Below are positions 45,079 through 55,926 of a stretch of DNA of 64,000 bases, piece after piece (within the stretch, counting starts at the first letter, position 1; the number at the start of each line of letters is the position of its first letter). The translations under genes and the position numbers were made by a program. The notes under the pieces were generated by a model. The model was not told where the DNA came from. It was given only the letters and a program-made list of their open reading frames with translations, and searched no databases. The DNA lies in contig CBCOTE010000019.1 of NCBI GenBank assembly GCA_965112965.1, forward strand, positions 124,001-188,000, read 5' to 3'. The stretch comes from CBCOTE01 sp965112965. GTDB lineage: Bacteria; Desulfobacterota; Desulfovibrionia; Desulfovibrionales; Desulfovibrionaceae.

Positions 45079-46100
45079 ATGCCCCTCTCCTTTGACCCGG
45101 CTCTATTAGCGAATTTTCCAGGCCAATCAATGCGGCTACTAGTCCTTATGACTCTTTCTCTTGTTTTTTAGTCTCTGAGCCTAGGCGCTGATCTATTGGT
45201 CAACGACTGACCCATCATTGTGTGTTATGACGACGCCTGGTACGTTTATGTTTTCACGTGCTATGCAGAGCAGACTTTTGGAAGGGGCAACTGTCCACAT
45301 GGGCCGGACTATCGTGATGATTATGTTCACCAACGCATTAAGACTAAGGGCTAGATTCTATGGCCGCCCTTACCGCTACGATACCATTGATTATGTCTTG
45401 CCTATGACGGTTCTGGCTCAATTTTCTCGGGACAACCCTTTTGGGCACTGACAACTAGAGTTGTGATATGTTAGACCGTGCTACGGATTCTGTATCTCAG
45501 CATTTTTTGGGTTTGCCCTCACTAGAGTGAGTTCTGTGGTAGGCGTGATTGTGAGCGCTCTGCAGAGTTATCACGGCTGCTGTCTGGATATCTTAGGCCA
45601 ATATTTATTGAGGTCTGGTCCGATCTGCCAGTGTTGTTTCTACTCATCATCTTTTCAAATTTTGCGGAGCTTATTTTTTTTGTGGCCGTTCAGCATTGCG
45701 TTTTTTAGCTGGATGCATTTGTGGATCTAGTGCGGGCTGAGTTTTTTTATGCGCATTTATAACCTGAAACATATACGCTCCGTCCACGTCCTGGGCTTGG
45801 AGGGTGTGGCTATCGTGTTCCGCCACATTTTGCCTAACGTTATAGTGGTTATTCTGACTTTTATGTCATACCTGCTCGGTTGGGCTATTGTTACTCTAAT
45901 TTTTTGGTTTCTTAGATTTTGGTCTACTAACTGGCTTGGCCACCTTGGAAGAGCTGATAGCCTAGGAGAAGAACAACTTCTATGTTTCCCTTGGATTGTC
46001 ATCGCTTCTAGTCTCGTGTTTATCGGGGATGCTGTCCGTGATGCTTTTGATCCCAGCAAGGACTATGAAGTTTTCAGCTATGCATACCATAGCTGCTCTA
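45079..46100 (+). pseudogene. yejE: YejE-type peptide ABC transporter permease, decayed
   Basis: ATG 45079 begins a frame (MPLSFDPALLANFPGQSMRL) like the YejE N-terminus, broken by TAG and by TGA in VND-stop-PIIVCYDDAWYV, where the family has an Arg (ND-R-P-L-L-V-x-Y-D-G-x-W-Y). The C-terminal half is recognisable at 45776-46062: VLGLEGVAIVFRHILPNVIV and later SSLVFIGDAVRDAFDPSKDY, matching RIMLRHVLPNAMVAT and LLIFIGEAVRDAFDPRK. The conserved LPPGSPSLGELL region is scrambled. It lies between yejB and yejF remnants, and its 3' end runs straight into the yejF start. Confidence 0.87.
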
Positions 46101-46109
46101 TCCTTACTA

Positions 46110-47055
46110 CCGCGGCCTCATTGCTGGATATAGAGGATCTTAGATCGCCTTCCGTATTGGAAAAGCACAGATCGAGGCAGTGTGCGATGTCTTCCTCTGG
46201 CCGTGTACTAGAGAGAGACCTTAACCTTAGTAAGGTAGCAGATCGGGTAAGTTCGCTATCGCTCAAGTTGTGTTCCGATTTTCTACCTGGTCCAGAGCGC
46301 TGTACCATTACAAGACTGTACCCAGTTGGACGGAGCTTGACATATTTAGCTGCCCCCGAGGTCGAAATATAGCGTATCTGTAACGGCCTGCCGGTATGAT
46401 TTTGCAGGAGCCCACAACTACTCTCAACCGCTTTATATTGGATAGGCCGGTAAATCATTAAAAAACTCTTAGTCTATCAGAACATTGCTCCCGCAGGCAA
46501 GGCGGAGTTGGATGTTGAATTTGCTCGATATGGTGAACCTAGGCAAACCCCTGCAACGCAACTTTTTTTCTATGAGCTCTCGGGCGGCCAGTGGCAGTAG
46601 GTCATGTTGACCGTAGCTCTAGCTAACAGCTCAAATCTACTCATTTCCGATGAGCTGACTACGATCCTGGACGTGGCGGGCTCATATCTTAAGAGAACTA
46701 GCTGCTTTCAGGGCACGTTTTGATATAACTCTGTTGCTCATTACCCCCCCCCACTATGGGTATTATACGAAAAATGGCTGATCGGATGGCAGTGGTACGG
46801 GAAGGGGAAATCGCAGAATGTGTACCGGCTCGGATCTGGATTACAGCTCCTGATGGTGGGATCCTAAGCGACTGGCATATTGAGTATTTTATTCTGGCAC
46901 TTATAGATTGGCGCATGTCAGACCTGTGCGTTATTGAGATCGCCAGTGTATCTGACAAGGAGTATCTGAGACAAAAAAATATTGCCGGCCGAAAAATCAT
47001 AAGTCGAGACACTGATATGGCACCAATCCTAGTTAATTTCATGAGATTTTGATGT
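46110..47055 (+). pseudogene. yejF: YejF-type peptide ABC transporter ATPase, decayed
   Basis: The start LLDIEDLR and, one frame away, VAFRIGKAQIEAVCDVFL fit the first strands of YejF. The Walker A region is gone. Near 46480-46560 LLPQARRSWMLNLLDMVNLG fits the helical domain. LSGGQWQ-stop-VM at about 46577-46603 is the ABC signature (LSGGQRQRVM), and LANSSNLLISDELTTILDV at about 46620-46675 is Walker B and D loop, with EP of DEPT changed. HYGYYTKNG/IIRKMADRMAVVREGEIAEC at 46756-46820 is the switch region downstream. Only the first of the two ATPase halves of YejF is recognisable; the second half is not identified after 47055. Confidence 0.82.
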
Positions 47056-48723
47056 TACAGGCGGCTATGCCGTAGGATTTCAGGCGGCTTATTTCGTTGT
47101 CGTTGTGAGAGGAGGCGTTAGCTCGGGCTTGACAAGGTCGATAGTCAAAGGTGGGGGTTTGCCTTCCCGGTGTAGAAGACAGCTACGTTAAGTAGTAAGT
47201 AATTTTAAACATTTTTTATTTTTTGTTCAGTTACCGTGAGCGGCCGGACAACATTGAGCGAGGTGTAGAAATTTTGAATTACGCATGGCCCGACACCGTA
47301 TACATGGATCTGTAGGTATTAAAAAATATATAGGTATAAGGCTACCCAGCGTATTTGCCGACTTATACGGGAGCGGGGAGACGGCCATTTTTTTTTGATC
47401 TATCCGTCATTGCTATGACTGCTCACACTATGAACTTGGACTGGGAGGGCATTATCTAAAGATGGATGTGAATGATTAAGTGATTAAGCCTGTAAAATCT
47501 AAACATTTTTTGGCTATGCTGGTACGACGAATTGATCAGTCCATCAGCGGTAAAGAGGCTACTATTTTTGAGAGTGGATTATCTTAGACGAAAAATTAAG
47601 CTGCGTTAGTCTAGCAAGTTGCCTGTACAGACTGAATGTATGGACCGAGTTCCATTAGGCTATAGTCTGGCAGGCGACTTTATCGCCAACGTTGAAGATT
47701 TTATTATGGACGTAGATTCTATAGTGACCATATTTTGAAAAACTTACTGTGTAGAACAGGAGTAGGCGGCAAAATATTATATGTTCCATCGGTGGCTTTG
47801 CTAATGTCGACACCGTATTCTAGCCGTGGCCGCAGGCCGGCTAGAATAAGCCAGCCATGCTAAAGGAAGTATACATCTCCGGCATTTTTTTAGACGGAGA
47901 AGGCATTTAAAATTATTCGTAGCGAGTTGCAGCTAGTTAGTATTTTGCAGGCCTCGGCGAGTAAAAGGTAGGGGTAGTCGGCCGAATACTAGGTCATAGA
48001 CTTGAAAATGGATAGCGGAACCTGTTTTAACTGCTATAATAGACTAGCTGAAGCAGTAGTTGCAAGAGATGAGCATGTGGCTGTGGAGTACAACTGGAGC
48101 CAATGGCTTAGCGACGGCTTTTACTTTTAGTACAGACAGATTTTGGTCTGGCTGTGGGAGTATTTATCTTGGTATTCAATTGTCGCGGTAGGGATCGTGA
48201 TTGAATTATCTAGAAGTGCTATTGGAGCTGGAGCTAGGGAGGCAGCTAGACTAACATACAATAATATACGGAAGGTGGTAAGAAGAAGACGTGAATAGTA
48301 AGATAGAAGCCGCATGAAAGTTTGGCACAGCTAGTTCTTGAAGATTTTCACCGCATTTAGGATTTATAAAAGGTGACTAGGAAGGAGGTCCAATCTGGCC
48401 ATCGGGGACTTTCAAGAAGTATCTTTTTTTTTAGGTGTGTCAAATTTTTTGTAAGCATCTACATTATATAATCAGGCGAAAGGTATATTTGTGCGCATTG
48501 ATGTACAGGTTGCCCCTGGAAAGTATGATCTACATCGACGTCTTCTTCAGGCTGTGAAATTACTGCATAGGAAATGAATTAGATATTTTATAATTTTTGA
48601 ATAGTGTGAGGCTGCGATAGAAGCAAAGCAGTTTTAAATTAATTTTTTCTTGACTCCAGATCGAAAGAAGCTTTACACAAACTTAGTACCAGGAACATTA
48701 GAGACGTATCCTGGAAGGTATGC
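47056..48723. other. Decayed stretch between yejF remnant and tRNA-Arg
   Basis: About 1.7 kb. The second ATPase half of YejF should lie at the left but is not recognisable. A strong Shine-Dalgarno-like AAGGAGGT stands at about 48379-48386 with no start codon at the right distance, and a 28-codon open piece from GTG 48493 (MRIDVQVAPGKYDLHRRLLQ) looks like a protein fragment without assignable family. Confidence 0.4.
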
Positions 48724-49038
48724 GCGCCCGTAGCTCAGCAGGACAGAGCAACGGCCTTCAATCAGGAGTGCCTTGCGAGAAACCGCAAGTGTAGAACCGG
48801 CCAAATTCGGGGAAGCCGTAGCGGTGTGACCGGCGGTAATCCCGAGCCAAGCCCGGCATAAAGGGTATTTTTCTGACACCGGGAAGGTGTAGAGACTAGA
48901 CGGTCGGCGCCTACGTCCGGACTCCGGATAAGGCGAAAGGATAGTCCAGACCACAAACCCGTGCTTCTACGGGGCGGCGAAAGTCGTGGTGGTACGCTAA
49001 GCCGTGGGTCCGGGGTTCAACTCCCTGCGGGCGCGCCA
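48724..49038 (+). tRNA. tRNA-Arg(UCU) interrupted by a group I intron
   Basis: The 5' exon is 48724-48758 and the 3' exon 48997-49038. Joined they form a normal cloverleaf: acceptor GCGCCCG with CGGGCGC, D arm GCTC/GAGC, anticodon arm ACGGC-CTTCTAA-GCCGT, T arm CGGGG-TTCAACT-CCCTG (one G-T pair), discriminator G and encoded CCA. The anticodon is TCT, so the tRNA reads AGA and AGG. The interruption lies between positions 34 and 35, the same place as the classic intron of cyanobacterial tRNA-Leu(UAA). Because the joined tRNA is perfect, it is most likely live and dependent on intron splicing. Confidence 0.93.
48759..48996 (+). other. Self-splicing group I intron (238 nt), probably subgroup IC3
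   Basis: The last three 5' exon bases CTT pair with GAG of the internal guide (in CAGGAG), placing a U-G wobble exactly at the 5' splice site; the intron ends with the required G at 48996. Core elements occur in order: P-like AAATTCGGGGAAG at about 48803, R-like GTGTAGAGACTAGACGG at about 48888-48903, and S-like AAGGATAGTCC at about 48937-48947. This strongly resembles the small tRNA introns of cyanobacteria and Azoarcus. No homing endonuclease frame is present. The subgroup is inferred from similarity of the core. Confidence 0.93.
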
Positions 49039-49076
49039 GTATTGCAGTAGTGAGCAGTAGGTGGGCTTGCGGTAGT

Positions 49077-49110
49077 GAAACTTTTTTAAAAAAAAGTTTT
49101 CTTTCCTTTT
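49077..49110 (+). terminator. Possible intrinsic terminator after tRNA-Arg
   Basis: AACTTTTTT pairs with AAAAAAGTT across a short A loop, and the 3' side is followed by TTCTTTCCTTTT. It sits about 40 bases after the tRNA. The stem is almost all A-T, so strength is doubtful. Confidence 0.35.
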
Positions 49111-52100
49111 ACTATCATAATTTATTTTTTGCCATACACTAAAGTGATCTAAGCATATCTACATAACTCTAGCGGCTATGTTTAGACTTGTATATCGCCA
49201 TGTATAATGCGGATTGATTTTTTTGTACTCTACCCGGTCGCTATAGATAGCCTAACTCTATCTGTTGTCGTTAGATTGACCAGATATAGTGTTATGTACT
49301 AAGTTTATCAATTTATTTTTTTAGCAGTAAGTTTTTTTGTATATGCTATTAGATTCTTCGTTTTTTTTGTGCGTTGTGACGCTGACTGCCTTGGTCAAGA
49401 TTTTAGTAGAGTTAAACTGGCGTTCTCAGACGTATATCTCTGCGCTGAAATCATCAAATTCAATGATGTAGTTTATCTATTCTATCCGCTATTGCGGCCT
49501 CGTGTCCAAAGCTTTCTATGCCCTAGATTATGATGCTACCGTTGGTAGTGTCTGGTTCTGTTATTCTTGAGCGCAAGCCTGTATCCTAGGAGTAATAGAT
49601 TTTGTCCTGATATCTATCGGCGTGCCCATTTACACTGTAGGCATAGACTTAAGTACAGACTGCAACCTTTCGGCCTAGATAATCCGACCACTAATGCGAC
49701 ATATGTAGGCCGCTATAGCGTGGAACATTATGTTTTTTGATCGTCTACATTTAATCGTCTACGTTTATTTATATCGCTGGCGTCGTTGTATCCAGGCCAT
49801 CTGATCCTTCAGTTGTCCTCACTCATTTGCTACTACTAATTGCCAAAGAAATATTTTTTGATATTCAGATAGTTCTTATCATCCACATAACTTTACTTGT
49901 TTTTTAGTTATTTCATCATCAGTTCCGCTCGTCGCCGACTTTTTTTAGTGTTAAGCTTTAATATAGATACGCTATAAAAAAAAGTAGCTCCTTAGCCTTT
50001 ATCAAGATTAAGATTGAGCATTAAAAACGTCGATACTAGCGGGGCTGCCGCCTTCGCTACCCAGACTGAGTAAGACAATCGATGCCAAACGTTTTATCTC
50101 GCCATAGACACTACGCTCATGGATATCTATGCCAAGGAATATATCGTAGATATCAAACAATTTATCTTTTTATGCTAGTTATGCCCGAGTGAAAAAATAA
50201 GAAAACTGATGGCAAGGATCAGAAAAATTTGTTAAGCATGTATGGATAATAATACCGTCAGCGTTTTTATTATAGATTTATTAAATGCACCTGTAGCTAT
50301 ATGTCTGGGTTAAAAAAAGGAATTTGGCTATACAAGCTAACTCTTATCTTCCTGGGCTATTTTAATCTAAAAAAGATATCGTCCGTCTTAAAAAATAAGT
50401 TGAAAAAAATAATATTATAGGAGTTTTTTTCTAAAAAAATATTCACTTTCTACTTTTTTTCCCTCAAACATTTTTTACTTACGTCGCGAAAGCCTGAATT
50501 CTAGGCAGCATTGGCAGTAGTGCTTAGGTCTTCGACTCGCCATATAAACGATGGTCCGGAGTCTTGGACTGCCAGCCGCTGGAGGCACTCTGTTAATGTA
50601 CTTCTGGAATATATCCTGAGTACTGTGGTATCTAAGATCGGCGACGTTAGTAGCGTCAGCAACGTAACGTCAATGAACAACTGGACAAATAGGATCGGAG
50701 ACAGGAGACATACGGCGGTATTGGAGGTGGTGTAGATAACGAATACTGTGGATATAGGCGATACGGTGGAATTTGAGATTTAATGAATAAGAGAACTTAA
50801 GGCAGCAATATCGGTGGAGAAGTGGATAAATTGTAGTATTTTTTAGTATTGACACTAGAGAAGGTGTTAGTGGTGGTTTTGTGGTAGTCTATATTAGATA
50901 TTAGTTGGTCGATCATGAAAATAAGCAAAGTTTATATCTATATTTTCAGCCGGAGTAGAGATGGGGTTGTGCATTATAATATGTTTAATCCGTGGTAGTC
51001 ATAAAATTGTTTATGGTATTGGGTTTTCGGCCGGTGAAGTTAAATCCATATCGGTGCCAGAGAGGTCCTTGTCGATTATGTATACGATGGCTAGGTCGAT
51101 ATCGGAAAATGGGTGGTAGTGAGGGCCTTGGCCAGGATAAGGAGATGACCTTATTTTTTTGATACGTCTGGACGGGGCTTAATGGTATGCAGCTGGCTGA
51201 TAGAGTTCTTTATGAAACTAAGCTGTAGAATAGGGAGCGAAGATGAGGATTTATCGGACTACAGAAGAGAATACCATTAGTTCGAATATGAACTATGACA
51301 GAAGTACATTGTACTTAGACATCAATGGGGGTGGGGGGGGTGAAAATAGAACGAGATGAGGTGATACGTTCGGCTTGTCATGGTATTCCTTAGATTATGG
51401 ATATTTCTCTAAAATGGATATGTACGAGATCTTTTTTTGTAACTATTGGCTAAAGCAAGGCGGTGATCGGAGTATTCAATCCGATTGTAAAGGTCGTGCA
51501 TATTGATGCTACGGTGTTTATTGGTGGCTAGTTCGGCACGAAAAGAATATTTTTATTTAATATTTTATGCTATTTTAAACTAATGCATAAGACACTCGTG
51601 GCGATCAACTGTGTCGTAATTATCGGCAAAACTGTCAAAAAATGAATTATTTGGCCATGAGTAGAGGCTTTCATTGTAACTCTGGTTACTAAGAGCAGCA
51701 AGCCTGAACTAGTCCCCACGTGGATGCTATTTTTTGTATAAAATCACAGCTATACTATTAAAAATTTGTTTATATTTGGAAGTTATCCAATGCGAGGTAG
51801 CGTAAAGCCCATCAAATTCAACATGTCTCATAGTGTAAACCAATAAAAAATTGTCCAAATATATTATAAAAGGGTTATTCCGTGAGGATTTTTTTAACAT
51901 GCTGGTATTTTTTTTCGTCCACCTGTAACCCTTACTAGATAAGACGGTATGATATTCTTCTATCCCTAGATTCGCTTTTTTCTTGGATAATTTTCGGTGT
52001 TTATTTTTTGTCTATCGATGCGTCTAGGCCATAATAGTTGTAGTTTAGCCAGTCAATGTTTGCGAGCTGCGTAATGCTATAGGCAGTGGTTTTGGCTGAG

Positions 52101-52442
52101 TACAGTGAGCTCGAGTTTAAACATTTTTTGCCTGGATAGTTCTAGATTATTAGATAGTAGTTTTTTATTGGCGGACATAGTTTGGAAATTTATTTTGATA
52201 GTTGGAAAATAATCATTTAGGTGCGTTGGCTAAGTAAAGATGGGGGGGGTGATGTAAGTCCTGGCCGCGGAGTTACTTAGTTCACAAAAAAATAAAATTT
52301 GTGGCACCGTATCAAAAAAAATGACATTCATATTATTATCGTGAAATAGTACAGAAAGCAGCTTTCTGGTATGAAAATCGGTGTTAGAGGTAAACTGGGT
52401 AGCGGCTTACTCAAAAAAAAGTGTGTGGCGTCATTAGTATTT
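49111..52442. other. Long decayed stretch between tRNA-Arg and the DUF2142 gene
   Basis: About 3.3 kb, AT-rich, with stops in all frames and many runs of six to eight T or A. A plus-strand open piece at 50511-50735 has no motif. A G-rich run (GGGGTGGGGGGGG) lies near 51327-51340. No gene could be named. Confidence 0.45.
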
Positions 52443-53837
52443 TTAATACAGAAAGTATCGGTTTACAAGAACGACTAAGGTCACAATGTGCGTTGCGAAT
52501 ATCCAGGCTAAAAATGGAAGGGGTTGGTAATTTAGATTTTTCATTATCATTCGACGGGGAAACATAAGTAGTAGACTGGGTAGAAGCGGGATAAGGTAAC
52601 GTCCTTGTAGACCCTCGATGACTCCTGACGAAGGATCGTAGTGTTTGAAGAACATGAGGACTGCTAAAAGAAGGAAGGATAATATTACGGGTATCGCGAG
52701 CATCGTCTTGTGGTGCCATAATAGAACAATGTCTTTGGCGGGTTCATTGACTGTGGCAAAGATGAGTACGCCCCAGTAGACTATAATAGTCCAGATTGGA
52801 ATAGGGGCATCCAGCCAGCCGAGTACTCCAATAACAGTACGGGCGAAGAGTCCGCCTCGGACCCAGATAGTGGTATTGATAGCTTGGAGCATGAGCAGTG
52901 GGTTTTGCTTCCAGAGAGCCATATGCTGTCTGGCAATTTCGGCCCAGTAAGTACTAACAGCGGAGCGAGCCTGATAGACCCACAGCACGGTCAAGCTAAG
53001 GCAGATTAGAAACAGGCCAATGAAGAGAACTCGATTGTCCAGCCCAGCTATATGTTTGTCCTTTGGGATCAATATAGCCAAGAGTATCAGGAAGACGTAG
53101 CCGATCTTGCAATAGCTGAGGCCGATGCCCGTGGTGACGATCGCGAGGAATTTCCACAAAGTGATGTTTTTTTCTGAGGAAAATGCCGTGTGCAGAAATA
53201 GTGCGGTCAGGAGAAAGCTGAAGGCATTAGTCATAGCATCGGCTGAAATAGAGGCAGCCACGAAGACAGACGTGGGCATGAGAGCAAGCAGGACAAAAGT
53301 CCATTTGCCGAGAGGAGTCAGGCGTACAGCCAGATACATGAACCCAAGCCAGGCAGTCAAATTGCAGAGCCGGCCGATATAAAAAAGAGCTAATGGTGGG
53401 AGGCTGAGAAGTCGGCCGATGAGGATACCTGCTGAGGCGAAGAGATAGGAGCCGGGCGGATAGCCGTTGGCATCGAAAGGAATAAATTCAGTTTTTTCCG
53501 GTTTAAGCGGAATTTGAAAGATATTTAGGATCTGCTTGACTGAGAGCTTATGCTCAAAATTAAACCAAATATTGGAAATGCCAGTGCGGTAGACGATATC
53601 GGCTAGACTTAGTGGTAGGATTGCTCCGGCCTGGTCTAAGCCGTCGATGATCAGCCGGTCAGTAGATTTTGGGAGGACTTGAAGTAAGGTGAGCTGGTAG
53701 GCGCGGTCGAAGTGGTCGTGCTCGTCTGGAGCCATGAAGGGCGGGTTGACTAGGAACATACATAGGCCAACAAGCACGCCGGCGATAAGAAAGCTTTTTT
53801 CCGGGGACAAAAAAGCGTTGAGACTCTGCAAATTCAT
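52443..53837 (-). CDS. DUF2142 family multi-spanning membrane protein
   Basis: The 464-residue product is an integral inner-membrane protein with about ten to twelve predicted helices. It has the hallmark N-terminal extracytoplasmic motif NPPFMAPDEHDHFDRAYQL (31-49) soon after the first helix, and GLQGRYLIPLLP near 418-429, both typical of DUF2142. The family resembles GT-C glycosyltransferases and is often found in surface polysaccharide or glycolipid loci, where the acidic loop motif would be catalytic; the substrate of this one is unknown. ATG 53837 is the natural start. The gene is intact amid decayed sequence and is the only surface-glycan-type gene surviving here, so its retention is notable. 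Confidence 0.86.
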   Translation of the reverse strand: MNLQSLNAFLSPEKSFLIAGVLVGLCMFLVNPPFMAPDEHDHFDRAYQLTLLQVLPKSTDRLIIDGLDQAGAILPLSLADIVYRTGISNIWFNFEHKLSVKQILNIFQIPLKPEKTEFIPFDANGYPPGSYLFASAGILIGRLLSLPPLALFYIGRLCNLTAWLGFMYLAVRLTPLGKWTFVLLALMPTSVFVAASISADAMTNAFSFLLTALFLHTAFSSEKNITLWKFLAIVTTGIGLSYCKIGYVFLILLAILIPKDKHIAGLDNRVLFIGLFLICLSLTVLWVYQARSAVSTYWAEIARQHMALWKQNPLLMLQAINTTIWVRGGLFARTVIGVLGWLDAPIPIWTIIVYWGVLIFATVNEPAKDIVLLWHHKTMLAIPVILSFLLLAVLMFFKHYDPSSGVIEGLQGRYLIPLLPSLLLMFPRRMIMKNLNYQPLPFLAWIFATHIVTLVVLVNRYFLY

Positions 53838-55926
53838 GGGCTGTTCTGGGGTTGATTGAATGCTGTCCAGAGTGGCGTAGGCTGAGGAGACAGCGCGACT
53901 GCTGTTGTCATTGCCTTATTTTTTCTAAGCTTGGCAAGAAGGCTGCAGAAATTATTTTTATGTATTGATTTTATCTAGTTTAGGTCCCTATAAATAACTA
54001 ATATTTTTAGTATAAGGCGCATGTTATAATATGTCTTATATTCGTCTATACTTTCAGAATTAGCTGCTGTTATGTAGTTGTGGTTGCTGTTTCTGAAATA
54101 GCCCTGAACAGCATAGTAAGATTTTTTTGATATATTAATAAAGTTTGAATTCTAGTCTTTCGAGTTCGTCAACCAGAAGGCAAAGCTACGATATTCACGT
54201 GATATCGACCGGACTAAGGCTAACTATGTGAACTAGCCTGAACCTGACCGCTACAGGCAAGCAATGTATAATATGTAGCTCATATGTGTGTATGGTTATA
54301 GTTTTGAAAAATAAACTGAGGCTATTGTCTCAGCTAGTTACGACTTTTTATCTGGCATCTATATACTTGTGTGAGCAAAAGCAAGCGGTTTCATGCTGCC
54401 TGCGGGATCGCCGTAATGAGATCTTATGTCTGTGTGAGGCGATAAAAGGTCTAGCTTATGTGTATTTTAAGACTAGGTTTTTTATTGCTAAATATTCCAA
54501 AAAAATTTAAAAGGGACAATAATATTGCTTGTTCTTTTTACCTGAGTCTTTTGGAATCGTCATGTATAGAATATTTAGTGATTTGTCGCGAAAAACAATA
54601 TAGGCCGTGTCCGTCTATGGCGGATCATGTCAACGCGAACTAGAAAATATTTGCTCCATATTTAGATTACTCCTCTGAGTTTTTTTATCAGAAGCGTATT
54701 TGGCCTGTTATTCTATAGCCTTGACGTCTTCGTTTTGGATCCGGCTCGACCAGGGGCTGGTGTACATTTCAGGGGCATTGTTGGTTGCGACACAGGTCTT
54801 ATTTTTTATTCCAGAGTTATCGTAAGACAGTTTAATTTGAGTTATCTAGCAAAGGTAGTTTTTTTGGGGGCACCACTTGACGATATCATGACAGATTCTA
54901 GCTGAAACTAGATCAAAAGGTCGTTTTAGAAGGTGTCGTCCATAAAAGCAGTGTTTGGTTCGTCGTAGACGTTTTGCTCAGCCTAGGTATATTTTGAGTT
55001 GTTAGATATCTGCTCGTAGTGTCAGATTAACTGATGACTGCTGCATTTTAAAATGTCATATTCTCTTTACATCGGGCAGTCCAAGGTAGATGTCGTCTGG
55101 CTGGGCCAAGATTGCGTCCGTGCCTTCAGCGTCATGAGTTAACTATATACATCTAGTAGTTTTTTGCTGGGCTAGCGTTTGTTAGCGTATCAACAATTTT
55201 TATTACTTGTATATTGTATAATATAGATTGCTTAGGCAATTGATAAAATGATAGCCACATCGAAAATGGTCTTATTGTCACAATAGCGCTGGACGATGGT
55301 TGGAAGTTATCAAAGGCCAATTTATACCAGTCTGGTTAAGACAATAGTTGCTCCAATATTGATAGATTATTTAATATTTTATAACGCTGGTACTGTCGGT
55401 AAGAAGGACGGTAAATCAGGACTGGCTTCGGGTATCTTATGATCCTCAGGTTCACCGTTCCGAGCTGAAACAGGGTCACGGAGTACATGGCAAGATTTGA
55501 GATTGTAGTTTATAGCTTCATTATAGACCGCGACGATGGGCTGTGGTAGGCGAAGAGGTCGTCATATACGGGGTGAAGATGGAATCTGCTAGGATATAGA
55601 GTATTTTTCGTGTTGAGTAGGGAAACGCAGATGTAATTTTAAAATTGTGAAGGTAGCCCGCCAGCTTAGTTGAGGAACTGGTACAGCCGTTATTTAGATG
55701 ATTTTCCAGATTAGCAGTTAGTATCGAGTTCGGTGGATATCTCTCCGGGCGCAGTGGCCAGGAGGGAGGCCAAAGGATCGACAGCGACAGGAACGGAGAT
55801 ATTAGAAACGACCTGCCGGCGTGGAGACTACGGGCGGTAGTCAGGGTTTGTTGGCTCGGCAGTTCGATGGTCTCGTGTTAAAGGAGGTTTGGTAAGAACG
55901 GCGTCAAGGCCCGGGTTCGTCATGAA
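53838..55926. other. Decayed stretch; start of a dead third gene of the sigma-54 regulator cluster
   Basis: At the right end, a minus-strand ATG (55922) follows the stop of the AMIN-like gene by a few bases and opens a reading frame MTNPGLDAVLTKPPLTRDHR that meets a stop after about 30 codons, then continues in another register (VVSNISVPVAVDPLASLLAT). This looks like the 5' end of a cotranscribed gene now broken. Farther left a fragment VYNEAINYNLKS (about 55510-55550) has tetratricopeptide-repeat flavour. The remainder down to 53838 shows nothing. Confidence 0.4.

Noticed and set aside
48379..48386. Strong Shine-Dalgarno-like AAGGAGGT
   Set aside because: No start codon follows at a usable distance and no open frame begins there.
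48673..48954. Open frame on the minus strand
   Set aside because: It is antisense to the tRNA-Arg 5' exon and group I intron core; no protein motif.
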